Of a stretch of 56,233 nucleotides of DNA, positions 8,027 to 15,788 are shown piece after piece. This DNA comes from Lachnoclostridium sp. Lineage in GTDB: Bacteria; Bacillota; Clostridia; Lachnospirales; Lachnospiraceae. Every line of letters starts with the position of its first letter. Position 1 is the first letter of the stretch. The position numbers were made by a program, and so were the translations under genes. The stretch lies in NCBI GenBank assembly GCA_023664665.1, contig JAMPEY010000020.1:1-56233 (forward strand), given 5' to 3'. Below the pieces are notes generated by a model. It saw only the letters and a list, made by a program, of their open reading frames with translations. It made no database searches and was not told the DNA's origin.

Positions 8027-9319
8027 TTACACTTTTCGGAAAATAGGAGTCTCGTATTTCCGCTTTAATAAGCGCACCACATCATCTGCATCCAGATTGG
8101 TCACTAATTCGTCATACATGCCGGGAACGGTGCCGAAGGTATAGGTATGCCCAAATCCGGTCATCTGCTTTAACTGTTCAAGCGCTGTCTGCCGTGAAGC
8201 ATTCCGATGGTAGATTTTTAAATAGGAATACCCGGGATAGTCATGGGATTCATAGCATACTATTTTAAAACGCTGCGCAAACCCGGCAGCCTGCATTTTT
8301 TGGTATGCATCGGCAATTTTATCCGTTTTATCAAAAGCCATAATATAAACCACAGGCACATGCTCAGGCAGGGGCAGATTAATGTAATTGCGGTAGGGGG
8401 AACGGCGCAGGGTTTCATACAGCTGCCGGGAACCTTCGTTTGCAAGATTTTGGAAATAAATAAATACATTGTCATTGTGAATGACATTCTGGAAACTTTC
8501 CAAGCCTGATTCTCTCAGTGTTTCGGTGATGGAGCAAGCTTCCTCATAAGACATCTCGCATTTATAAGGGTAGGTATTTTCTTTTACATTGTAGATAGCC
8601 GCACCGTCCATTAAAATGACGGGGAGCTGGAGGCGGATTCCGTTTACAGCCTCTAAAAAAGAGGCGGGGGTACGCATGGTCATAATGGTAAAGGCAAGAC
8701 CCTCCTCCAGCATGCGGTTGAGTTCGATTCTGTTAAAGGCGGATATGGGGGAACCGCCGGATAAAAGTACATCATCCAGACCAGCTGCAAACAGGGTTTC
8801 TTTGTCTTTTTTGTAGGGCAGGTGAAAGTTATTTACTACAATGCCGATAAGGATGCCGATTAAGGTATCGAGGACACGGTTATATACAAACAGGTAGGGG
8901 TTATCGTCCCCGATATGCACCAAAGTAATGCTTAAATAAACCACACAGGAAAAATAGGCAGCCGACTGAAATTTTAAAATTGCGGCAGTGTATAGCGATG
9001 CCATGACAAATACAGCTACAAAGATGCAGTAAAAGAAATAGGAAAAGGGAAGCAAATCAAGCAGATAATATTGAAACAGAATGGTGAGCAGACCATATGC
9101 AGCACCGATGAATGTGCCGCTGATACGCTGCTTTGCGATTGCTCTGCTGCTTGTGTGTTCAGGCTGTATGCACTGCAGGGAAGCTAAAGCCATGTAAAAT
9201 AAAATGCCGTTTCGGGGGCTGAGCTGGTAAACTGCAAAGCATAATAAAACTGCCGCGCCGGATTTGGCGATGCGGGCGCCGATAGGCGGTAAATGTAATT
9301 GTGCGTGGAATTTCTTCAT
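8027..9319 (-). CDS. FUSC/ArAE membrane protein fused to a degenerate HAD domain
   Basis: A 430-residue protein. Residues 1-165 form a six-span FUSC/aromatic-acid-exporter-like module with the typical start GARIAKSGAAVLLCF, GILFYMALASLQC and RISGTFIGAAYGL. Residues 175-430 follow the fold order of Cof-type HAD-IIB phosphatases (TIMTMRTPASFLEAV in place of a TGRP motif, LPVILMDGAAIYN in place of ITSNGA). The catalytic motifs are lost: the nucleophile motif DxDGT has become LDDVLLS, and the late GDxxND is FGTVPGMYD. I therefore expect a sensory or structural, non-catalytic cytoplasmic domain. The ATG at 9319 has GAGG upstream; an ATG at 9331 is possible. It is convergent with spoVT. Confidence 0.75.
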   Translation of the reverse strand: MKKFHAQLHLPPIGARIAKSGAAVLLCFAVYQLSPRNGILFYMALASLQCIQPEHTSSRAIAKQRISGTFIGAAYGLLTILFQYYLLDLLPFSYFFYCIFVAVFVMASLYTAAILKFQSAAYFSCVVYLSITLVHIGDDNPYLFVYNRVLDTLIGILIGIVVNNFHLPYKKDKETLFAAGLDDVLLSGGSPISAFNRIELNRMLEEGLAFTIMTMRTPASFLEAVNGIRLQLPVILMDGAAIYNVKENTYPYKCEMSYEEACSITETLRESGLESFQNVIHNDNVFIYFQNLANEGSRQLYETLRRSPYRNYINLPLPEHVPVVYIMAFDKTDKIADAYQKMQAAGFAQRFKIVCYESHDYPGYSYLKIYHRNASRQTALEQLKQMTGFGHTYTFGTVPGMYDELVTNLDADDVVRLLKRKYETPIFRKV

Positions 9320-9351
9320 AAGGAGCCTCATTCCTTTCTGTCAGATTCTTG

Positions 9352-9387
9352 GCAGACAAAAAGAGCCCATAGTGTCTGCTAGGGCTC
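9352..9387 (-). promoter_or_regulatory. Interlocked hairpins, putative attenuator for the FUSC gene
   Basis: On the minus strand GAGCCC (9387-9382) pairs with GGGCTC (9368-9363), directly followed by a U run: a terminator shape. Inside its loop lies GCAGACA (9379-9373), which is fully complementary to TGTCTGC (9358-9352) just after the U run. The two pairings overlap, so they form either a pseudoknot or two exclusive states, as in transcription attenuators. Confidence 0.5.
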
Positions 9388-9444
9388 CATTGCCATATTA
9401 TGAAAAGGATTTTAGCACAAATGCGGGAAGGATGCAAGAAGTAT

Positions 9445-9502
9445 ATTGTATTCAAAAAAGTACAATTTCTATGTTGACATAGATTGTATAATGGTATACA
9501 AT
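9445..9502 (+). promoter_or_regulatory. Promoter and paired operators of the amino-acid ABC operon
   Basis: TTGACA (9474-9479), 17 nt, TACAAT (9497-9502). Two inverted repeats share ATTGTA/TACAAT half-sites: 9445-9450 with 9461-9466 upstream of the -35, and an 8-bp pair 9483-9490 with 9495-9502 covering the -10. A third palindrome (CTATGT/ACATAG, 9469-9482) covers the -35. This is the layout of a repressor-controlled promoter; the regulator is not in the window. Confidence 0.6.
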
Positions 9503-9673
9503 GATACCACACAAGGCAAAGGCGCCATGGACTAAGAGGTTCATGGCGTTTTCTATCATACGGAAAAGCTGGGCAGGCGGTCTCTCCATATGATAAAAAG
9601 CGAATTGCAGTAAGTAGGTTTTGGATGCAAGATGAATAGATCTGCAGCAGACAGCCCCAAGGAGGTCAAACAC

Positions 9674-10402
9674 ATGGTAATGATTAAATTGGAAAATGTA
9701 AATAAAAGCTTTGGCGATTTGCATGTTTTGAAGGATGTTAATTTAGAGGTGCAGGAGGGAGAAAAATTGGTTATCATCGGTCCCTCCGGTTCAGGCAAAT
9801 CTACCACGGTTAGGTGCATGAATTTTTTGGAGGAGCCCACCAGCGGAAAGGTTTATGTGGAAGGAAAGCAGCTGACACATAAAAATAAGGTGCATTTAAT
9901 AAGGGAGACAACCTCCATGGTGTTTCAGCAGTTTAACCTGTATCCGCATATGACGGTGCTGAAAAACCTGACTCTGGCGCCTATGAAGCTGCATCACAAA
10001 AGCAAGGCGGAGGCAGAGAAATTAGCATTCCATTATCTGGAGGTAGTAGGCTTAAAGGATAAGGCGCATGTTTATCCCACCACATTATCGGGGGGGCAGC
10101 AGCAGAGAATCGCCATTGCAAGGGCATTATGCGCACAGACAAAGATTATTTTGTTTGATGAGCCTACTTCTGCGTTGGACCCGGAGACCATACAGGAAGT
10201 TTTGGATGTTATGATAAAGCTTGCGAAAGAAAATATTACCATGGTGGTGGTTACGCATGAAATGGGATTTGCCCGTCAGGTAGCTGACAGAATTGTTTTT
10301 ATGGCGGATGGGCAGATCATAGAGGAGGGAGCGCCGGAGCATTTCTTTGACAATCCTGAAAACGAGCGTGTAAAGCAGTTCTTGGGCAAGATTATTCGAT
10401 AA
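9674..10402 (+). CDS. Polar amino-acid ABC transporter ATP-binding protein
   Basis: The 242-residue ATPase of an amino-acid importer of the GlnQ/HisP class. All motifs are present in order: Walker A GPSGSGKST, Q-loop VFQQFNLYPHMTV, signature LSGGQQQRIAIARAL, Walker B IILFDEPTSALDPE and H-loop VVTHEM. It couples ATP hydrolysis to uptake through the two permeases encoded downstream. The ATG at 9674 follows AAGGAGG with an 8-nt gap; the longer frame from 9632 includes leader sequence. It is the first gene of an operon with the binding protein and the permeases; the exact amino acid cannot be read from the sequence. Confidence 0.93.
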   Translation: MVMIKLENVNKSFGDLHVLKDVNLEVQEGEKLVIIGPSGSGKSTTVRCMNFLEEPTSGKVYVEGKQLTHKNKVHLIRETTSMVFQQFNLYPHMTVLKNLTLAPMKLHHKSKAEAEKLAFHYLEVVGLKDKAHVYPTTLSGGQQQRIAIARALCAQTKIILFDEPTSALDPETIQEVLDVMIKLAKENITMVVVTHEMGFARQVADRIVFMADGQIIEEGAPEHFFDNPENERVKQFLGKIIR

Positions 10403-10433
10403 ATGTTTTATCGGCGGTCTTGTTTTAAGATAG

Positions 10434-10498
10434 ATTCCCGACCCGGGAAGGCACTGTCTCCCGAGGGAAGTTTTAAAGGAGTACATAAGCGACAGTGC
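10434..10498 (+). repeat. Intercistronic stem-loops before the binding-protein gene
   Basis: A short stem with arms TTCCCG and CGGGAA lies near 10434-10449, and an 8-bp stem GCACTGTC/GACAGTGC joins 10451-10458 to 10491-10498, between the ATPase and binding-protein genes. There is no U run, so RNA stabilisation or processing is more likely than termination. Confidence 0.45.
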
Positions 10499-10516
10499 AG
10501 AAAAGAGGAAAATATT

Positions 10517-11425
10517 ATGAAAAAGAAATTGGCGTTATTGTTAGCGGGACTATTGTCTGTGACGATGCTGGCAGGATGCGGAAACAGTGGTACGCCCGCA
10601 GCCGGAGGAAGCACATCGGGAGGTGCACAGGCAAGCGGCGCAGCCGGAGGAAGCGGTTCGACAGATGTAACTTACGGCGCGGATACACAGGCGATTATTG
10701 ACAGAGGAGTTTTGCGCGTAGGCGTTAAGAATGCCGTGCCCGGATTTGGCTTGCAGGATACCCTGACAGGTGAGTACAGCGGCATGGAAATCGATATTGC
10801 GACAAAGGTGGCGGAGAGCCTTGGAGTGGATGTAGAGTTTACTACGGTAACCGCAGCAACCCGTACGGAACTTTTGGACTCCGGTGATATCGATTGTGTG
10901 CTGGCAACTTTCACCATCACGGATGAAAGAAAGCAGAGCTGGGATTTTACAACGCCCTATTACACGGATGCGGTAACGGTTCTGGTGGAAGACGCTTCCG
11001 GAATCAAGTCGTTAGCTGATTTGGTGGACAAAAAAGTCGGAGTTTCTTCCGGTTCCACATCAGCAAGAGAACTGACGGCAGCAATGGTGGATGCAGGATT
11101 GATAGACGGTTCTTCTTTTAATAGAGATACTTTTGACGCCGCCACATGGACCACCGGTATTTCATTCCAGCAGTATGAAGATTATCCCGCTATTTCGACG
11201 GCACTCAGCGCGAAAGAGGTGGATGCTTTCAGCGTGGATAAGTCCATTCTGGCAATTTATAAAACGGATGGCCGTTCCTATATTGAAGAGAAGTTTGCCC
11301 CGCAGGAATATGGTATTGCAACAAAGAAAGGCTCTGATTTTTCAACGGTGTGTGATGACTTGGTAAGCGCTTGGCTGAGTGACGGAACCATAGACGGATT
11401 TATAAGCACCTATGGATTGAACTAA
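10517..11425 (+). CDS. Amino-acid ABC transporter substrate-binding lipoprotein
   Basis: A 302-residue extracellular solute-binding protein of family 3. A lipoprotein signal peptide ends in LAGCG (Cys about residue 21), followed by a Gly/Ser/Ala-rich linker of about 30 residues. The mature domain starts GVLRVGVKNAVPGFG and contains the classic YSGMEIDIATKVAESLG, DCVLATFTITDERKQSWDFTTPYYTDAV and KKVGVSSGSTSAREL strings. It delivers a polar amino acid to the permeases. The ATG at 10517 behind GAGGAAA is chosen because the signal peptide begins there. It stands between stem-loops on both sides, consistent with higher expression than its operon partners. Confidence 0.93.
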   Translation: MKKKLALLLAGLLSVTMLAGCGNSGTPAAGGSTSGGAQASGAAGGSGSTDVTYGADTQAIIDRGVLRVGVKNAVPGFGLQDTLTGEYSGMEIDIATKVAESLGVDVEFTTVTAATRTELLDSGDIDCVLATFTITDERKQSWDFTTPYYTDAVTVLVEDASGIKSLADLVDKKVGVSSGSTSARELTAAMVDAGLIDGSSFNRDTFDAATWTTGISFQQYEDYPAISTALSAKEVDAFSVDKSILAIYKTDGRSYIEEKFAPQEYGIATKKGSDFSTVCDDLVSAWLSDGTIDGFISTYGLN

Positions 11426-11434
11426 AAGAATGCT

Positions 11435-11468
11435 GTCTTTCGGGGCGGAAGTATAAGCCCCGAAAGAC
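11435..11468 (+). terminator. Strong stem-loop after the binding-protein gene
   Basis: A perfect 12-bp stem (GTCTTTCGGGGC with its complement at 11457-11468) and a 10-nt loop, without a U run. It probably protects the upstream mRNA 3' end or partially terminates before the permease genes. Confidence 0.55.
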
Positions 11469-11524
11469 TAATATGTAAAGTAACAGAAAAGAAGAGAAAG
11501 ATTGAAAGTGAAATTTTTTAGTTT

Positions 11525-11571
11525 CAAAGTTTCCACGGATTAAAATGCTGCTTGCGCAGCGGAATGAGAGG
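11525..11571 (+). repeat. 47-nt leader repeat, copy A
   Basis: This 47-nt stretch matches 35573-35619 (upstream of secE) with only five differences. It contains a hairpin GCTGC-TTGC-GCAGC (11547-11560) and ends in the ribosome binding site of the permease gene. The other copy has GCCGC-TTGC-GCGGC, so the pairing is preserved. Confidence 0.65.
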
Positions 11572-11575
11572 AATT

Positions 11576-12265
11576 ATGAACGGTATTTTTTCAGCGGAAG
11601 CATGGGGGAAGATTTGGACATTTCGGAGCACTTTTTTGCTGGGACTTAGCAATACAGTTAAAACGGCGGTGTTTTCCCTCCTGATTTCTCTGGTATTGGG
11701 AATTGTGATAGGTCTTATGGCTACAAGCGGCAAAAAAGTCTTGCGTGGAATCACCAGAGCTTATGTGGAGCTGATTCAAAATACCCCGCTGCTTCTTCAA
11801 ATGTGCTTTTTATATTATGCATTGGCATTTTCCGGACATAGTCTGGGAATTATCCCTACCGGAATCCTGACCTTGGGAATTTATCACGGCGCTTATATGG
11901 CGGAAGTGATTCGTGCCGGCATTGAATCGGTGCCTAAGGGACAGTTTGAAGCGGCACAGTCCCAAGGTTTCGGATATATCCAGCGGATGTATTTTATCAT
12001 TCTGCCGCAAAGTATTAAGGTTATTCTGCCGCCCATGGTGAATCAGGTGGTAAATCTGATAAAGAATACTTCCTGTCTGTACATTGTGGGAGGCGCCGAT
12101 TTGATTTCGGTAACTTATAACTTTGTGACGGGAGCCAGTACAGGCGGCGCTTATGCCCCGGCATATTTAGTCAGCGGTTTCCTGTTTTTCATTGTTTGTT
12201 TCCCGCTGTCCACGCTGGCAAGTACATGGGAAAATTCGTTGAAAAAGAGGGATGCGAGGTTGTAG
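11576..12265 (+). CDS. Amino-acid ABC transporter permease 1
   Basis: A 229-residue inner-membrane permease of the His/Glu/Gln/Arg family with about five spans. The start region reads FLLGLSNTVKTAVFSL and the family signature YVELIQNTPLLLQMCFLYY follows. The EAA loop for contact with the ATPase is QFEAAQSQGFGYIQRMYFIILPQS. The ATG at 11576 is preferred because GAGAGG, the end of a conserved leader repeat, lies just upstream; TTG at 11552 and ATG at 11564 are in the same frame. It forms a heterodimer with the next permease. Confidence 0.9.
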   Translation: MNGIFSAEAWGKIWTFRSTFLLGLSNTVKTAVFSLLISLVLGIVIGLMATSGKKVLRGITRAYVELIQNTPLLLQMCFLYYALAFSGHSLGIIPTGILTLGIYHGAYMAEVIRAGIESVPKGQFEAAQSQGFGYIQRMYFIILPQSIKVILPPMVNQVVNLIKNTSCLYIVGGADLISVTYNFVTGASTGGAYAPAYLVSGFLFFIVCFPLSTLASTWENSLKKRDARL

Positions 12266-12283
12266 AAAGGCAAGGGTAGCAGT

Positions 12284-13066
12284 ATGGAAGAGTTACAGGG
12301 AAGTTTGAGAATCATTACAAATACGGGAGTATTACAATATATTTTCAAGGGAGTTCTGTTTACGCTGGTGATATCGGTGCTTGCGGTCGTATTGGGCATT
12401 GTAGTGGGTTCGGTACTGGCTCTGGTGAGAAATTATTGTGTCGGTTCCGTAAGTCGGATTTTTAAATGGCTCGCAATCTGTTATATTGAGGTATTCCGGA
12501 ATACGCCGCTCTTGCTTTGGATATTTATTTGTGTTGTATTCTGTCCCTGTCCTAAATTTTTCGGACATAAAATGTTCGGTCTGTCCTCGGTAGAAGTCAA
12601 GCTGCTATTCAAGGCGGCAGTGGCATTAATCTTATTTACCTCTTCGGTAATTGCGGAAATTGTCAGGGGAGGGCTTAACTCTGTGGCGGAAGGGCAGTTT
12701 GAGGCAGGAAAGTCCCAAGGGTTTAATATGGTGCAGATTATGGTGTATATTGTGCTGCCGCAGGCATACCGCAATATCATACCCACACTGCTCAGTCAGG
12801 TGGTGACAACCATCAAGGATTCCTCCTATCTGGCAAATGTAGCCGTGATTGAGCTTATGGCAAGGGTGCGGCAGATTATGAACGGAGCATATCAGTACAA
12901 CGGTCTGGCAACGACAAATGTTTCCGATGTGTTTGTATTATTTGGTTTTGCGGCGCTTATCTATTTTGTGATTAATTTCACACTGTCCTGTATTGTGAGG
13001 AATATGCAGAAAAAGCGGGGGAAGAATGCCCGGAATACAGGATTGGCAGCCGTCATAAATAACTAG
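12284..13066 (+). CDS. Amino-acid ABC transporter permease 2
   Basis: A 260-residue second permease of the same importer, starting 18 nt after the first. It carries FKGVLFTLVISVLAVVLG, CYIEVFRNTPLLLWIFI and the EAA loop QFEAGKSQGFNMVQIMVYIVLPQA. Predicted membrane spans lie near residues 20-45, 60-85, 105-125, 180-200 and 215-240. The insertion CVVFCPCPKFFGHK between spans two and three is unusual in its cysteines but lies in the variable loop. Together with permease 1 and two ATPase copies it should form the importer. Confidence 0.9.
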   Translation: MEELQGSLRIITNTGVLQYIFKGVLFTLVISVLAVVLGIVVGSVLALVRNYCVGSVSRIFKWLAICYIEVFRNTPLLLWIFICVVFCPCPKFFGHKMFGLSSVEVKLLFKAAVALILFTSSVIAEIVRGGLNSVAEGQFEAGKSQGFNMVQIMVYIVLPQAYRNIIPTLLSQVVTTIKDSSYLANVAVIELMARVRQIMNGAYQYNGLATTNVSDVFVLFGFAALIYFVINFTLSCIVRNMQKKRGKNARNTGLAAVINN

Positions 13067-13120
13067 AGGCAAAAGCCGTGGAAATTAAGCGGGGGAGAAC
13101 CCTGAAAGAAAGAATGAGGA

Positions 13121-13732
13121 ATGGCACAAATGGAAAAGTATGTAATTACCATATCCAGACAATTTGCAAGTATGGGAAGAAGCATTGCGCAAATGCTGTC
13201 AGAGCGATTGGATATTCCTTTTTATGACAGGGACATTGTGGAGGAAACCGCTAAGAGAATGGAACTGCCGGTATCTGCAATCAGCCGGAAAGAGGAGGCA
13301 TCCAATTCCATTTATTTCAAAAGGCAGTATCCTTTGGGCATGGGAATACAGAGTATGCAGGATGAAATCTTTATGATTCAGACCAATATTATCAGGGATT
13401 TGGCCGCGAAGGATTCCTGTATCATTGTGGGGCGGTGCGCTGACAGTGTCCTTTCGGATTATGAAAAAAAGCTGTCGGTATTTATTTATGCGCCCTATGA
13501 GGTTCGATGCCAAAACTGTATTCAGTATATGAATATGGATAAAGCTACCGCAGAGAAGATGATTAAGGAAGTGGACAAATCCAGAATGCTGTATCATAAG
13601 AGGTACTGCAAAGGCTACAAGGATGAACTGACCAATAAAGATATGGCATTAAACAGCGGCATTTTTGGAATTGAGGGAAGCGTGCGGATGTTGGAAGAGG
13701 CGCTGAAAGAGCGTCTGGGCAAAAAGGAATGA
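13121..13732 (+). CDS. Cytidylate kinase-like family protein
   Basis: A 203-residue member of the cytidylate_kin2 family. The P-loop-like start YVITISRQFASMGRSIAQMLSERL and the following PFYDRDIVEETAKRM are typical of the family, as are CIIVGRCADSVL and the lid region with DKSRMLYHKRYC. Members are common in Clostridia, often next to transporter or regulatory genes, and their real substrate is generally unknown. It begins 54 nt after the permease gene and ends 39 nt before the ATP-grasp gene, all on one strand, so it may bridge the transporter and the peptide-modification cluster in one transcript. Confidence 0.85.
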   Translation: MAQMEKYVITISRQFASMGRSIAQMLSERLDIPFYDRDIVEETAKRMELPVSAISRKEEASNSIYFKRQYPLGMGIQSMQDEIFMIQTNIIRDLAAKDSCIIVGRCADSVLSDYEKKLSVFIYAPYEVRCQNCIQYMNMDKATAEKMIKEVDKSRMLYHKRYCKGYKDELTNKDMALNSGIFGIEGSVRMLEEALKERLGKKE

Positions 13733-13771
13733 CATGGGAAACACAGAGCTGTGGCAGGAAAGGGTGGTTTT

Positions 13772-15091
13772 ATGCATGATTTAGATTTATTGGAACATAC
13801 GGATACAGTGAATGAATTGTTGGCAAGGTATGGCGTTAAATTTGGTATTTATAAGAATAATGTGTTTCATGAGCAGCTGTTTCCTTTTGATGCCATTCCA
13901 CGGATTATAGAAAAGCAGGAATTTAATTATTTGGAAAAAGGCTTGAAACAGAGGGTGACAGCTTTAAATCTGTTTTTGAAGGATATTTACAGTGAAAAGA
14001 AAATTGTCAAGGACAATGTGGTGCCTGAGGATTTCATATTTGCTTCCAGTGGATATATGGCTGAGTGTGAGGGTGTGAATCCTGCGAAAGATATTTATAC
14101 CCACATTTCCGGAATCGATTTGGTGCAGGGAAAAGACGGGAGCTGGTATATTTTAGAAGATAATCTCCGTGTGCCGTCAGGAGCTTCTTATCCCATGATT
14201 GCCAGAGGTTTGTGCAGGCGCAGCAGTCCCGCTACATTTCAGCAGTATCATTTAGAGGATAACCGCAATTACGCGCAGCTTCTGCGGCGTACCATGGACT
14301 ATGTAAATGCGGGAGGCCATACGGTGATACTGACTCCGGGAAGATATAATGCGGCTTATTTTGAGCACTCCTATCTGGCGGAAAAGACGGGAGCGCATCT
14401 GGTCACGGGAGCAGATTTGAAGGTGGTGGATGATAAGCTGTATTATGTGAATTACAATGGGGAATTGGAGAGAGTCGGCGCGGTATACCGCCGCATTTCG
14501 GACGAATATTTGGATCCCATGAATTTTAATCAGGAGTCTGTCATCGGCGTGCCCCATATTTATGATGTGTACCGCAAGGGAAATGTGGCGCTTTTGAATG
14601 CACCCGGCAATGGGATTGCGGACGACAAGGGAATTTATTATTTTGTCCCCAAGATGATTCGATATTATCTGGGTGAGGAGCCGGTGTTAAACAATGCGCC
14701 TACTTACCTTCCTTTTTATGAGCAGGATATGCGTTATGTGCTGGAGAATTTTGACAAGCTTGTGTTAAAAGATGTTGCGGAAGCAGGCGGATATGGAGTG
14801 GTATTCGGAAACAGCATGACCCGCTCCCAGAAGGAGAGATTCATTGCGATGCTAAAGGCGGAGCCTAGAAGATTTATTGCGCAGGAGGTCATTGATTTTT
14901 GTGATATTGACATTATGGAAGGAAACGATATTGTGGCAAGAAAGGCGGATTTGCGTGCATTTGTTTTGATGGCGGATGAACCGCTTGTGTGGAAGAGCGG
15001 GCTTACGAGGTTTTCACGAAACCCGGATTCTTTCATCGTCAATTCATCCCAAGGAGGAGGATTTAAGGACACATGGGTATTATATCAGTAG
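13772..15091 (+). CDS. Circularly permuted ATP-grasp protein
   Basis: A 439-residue protein of the circularly permuted ATP-grasp type 2 family (COG2308; older names DUF404/DUF407). Recognisable stretches are FPFDAIPRII, RVTALNLFLKDIY, GSWYILEDNLRVPSGASY, VILTPGRYNAAYFEHSYLA and the ATP-binding VLKDVAEAGGYGVVFG. By family these are predicted amide-ligases that work with an alpha-E protein and a transglutaminase-like peptidase in making or attaching short peptides. That is the gene order here. The ATG at 13772 sits behind AGGAAAGGGTGG; GTG at 13751 is an alternative. The 3' end overlaps the alpha-E gene by 19 bp. Confidence 0.9.
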   Translation: MHDLDLLEHTDTVNELLARYGVKFGIYKNNVFHEQLFPFDAIPRIIEKQEFNYLEKGLKQRVTALNLFLKDIYSEKKIVKDNVVPEDFIFASSGYMAECEGVNPAKDIYTHISGIDLVQGKDGSWYILEDNLRVPSGASYPMIARGLCRRSSPATFQQYHLEDNRNYAQLLRRTMDYVNAGGHTVILTPGRYNAAYFEHSYLAEKTGAHLVTGADLKVVDDKLYYVNYNGELERVGAVYRRISDEYLDPMNFNQESVIGVPHIYDVYRKGNVALLNAPGNGIADDKGIYYFVPKMIRYYLGEEPVLNNAPTYLPFYEQDMRYVLENFDKLVLKDVAEAGGYGVVFGNSMTRSQKERFIAMLKAEPRRFIAQEVIDFCDIDIMEGNDIVARKADLRAFVLMADEPLVWKSGLTRFSRNPDSFIVNSSQGGGFKDTWVLYQ

Positions 15092-15735
15092 AACAGACGG
15101 ACAGCCTTTTCTGGCTGGGCAGATATTCCGAGAGGGTGTATACCACGCTCCGATTATATTCCTATCGCTTTGACAGCATGATTGACGAGGCGGTGGACAG
15201 CTACAGGAGTTTTTGTGACATGCTGGACATTCAGGATATTTATGGTTCCAAAGAAGTGTTTCGGCAAAAATACCCCTTTGATGAGGAAAATCCGGATTCC
15301 ATCATAAGTAATTTGATACGGGCATATGACAATGCAATCGTTCTCAGAGAAGAAATCGGTTCCGAAACCCTGTCCTATATTCAATTAGCGGTTTATGACA
15401 TGAACCGGGCGAAAATCAGCAGGGCGCCCTTAATTGAAATGCAGAAGGTGATGGATAATATTCTGGCTTTCTGGGGGATTGCGGATGACAGCATTGACTC
15501 AGAACAGGTGAGAAATATTATAAAGGCGGGCAAACGGGTGGAGAGAGTGGATCTCTATGCCAGACTGAAGGCTCCGGCGAAGGAGCTGAGCCGGGAAATC
15601 AACCGCCTTGTGCCCAGAATTGAGCGAAGCGGCATGAAATATAAAAAAGAGAATATAGAGAGTTTAAAAACACTTGTAGCTCAGCAGGAAATTGATTATT
15701 ATAAAATAGTGGACAAGATAGAAACCATTATTTAG
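15073..15735 (+). CDS. Alpha-E domain protein
   Basis: A 220-residue all-helical protein of the alpha-E family (COG2307). It opens with the family hallmark SVEQTDSLFWLGRYSERVYTTLRLY and continues with ILRAYDNA-type helices (NLIRAYDNAIVLREEIGSETLSYIQ). At 220 residues it is shorter than many relatives of about 300. Alpha-E proteins nearly always accompany the permuted ATP-grasp protein, sometimes fused to it, and are thought to be its partner. Its start lies inside the end of the ATP-grasp gene, which points to coupled translation and a stoichiometric complex. Confidence 0.88.
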   Translation: MGIISVEQTDSLFWLGRYSERVYTTLRLYSYRFDSMIDEAVDSYRSFCDMLDIQDIYGSKEVFRQKYPFDEENPDSIISNLIRAYDNAIVLREEIGSETLSYIQLAVYDMNRAKISRAPLIEMQKVMDNILAFWGIADDSIDSEQVRNIIKAGKRVERVDLYARLKAPAKELSREINRLVPRIERSGMKYKKENIESLKTLVAQQEIDYYKIVDKIETII

Positions 15736-15788
15736 CTGAGAATTTTCTAAATTATGGTGTCCAGTTTACAGAAAGGGCATCATTTGTT

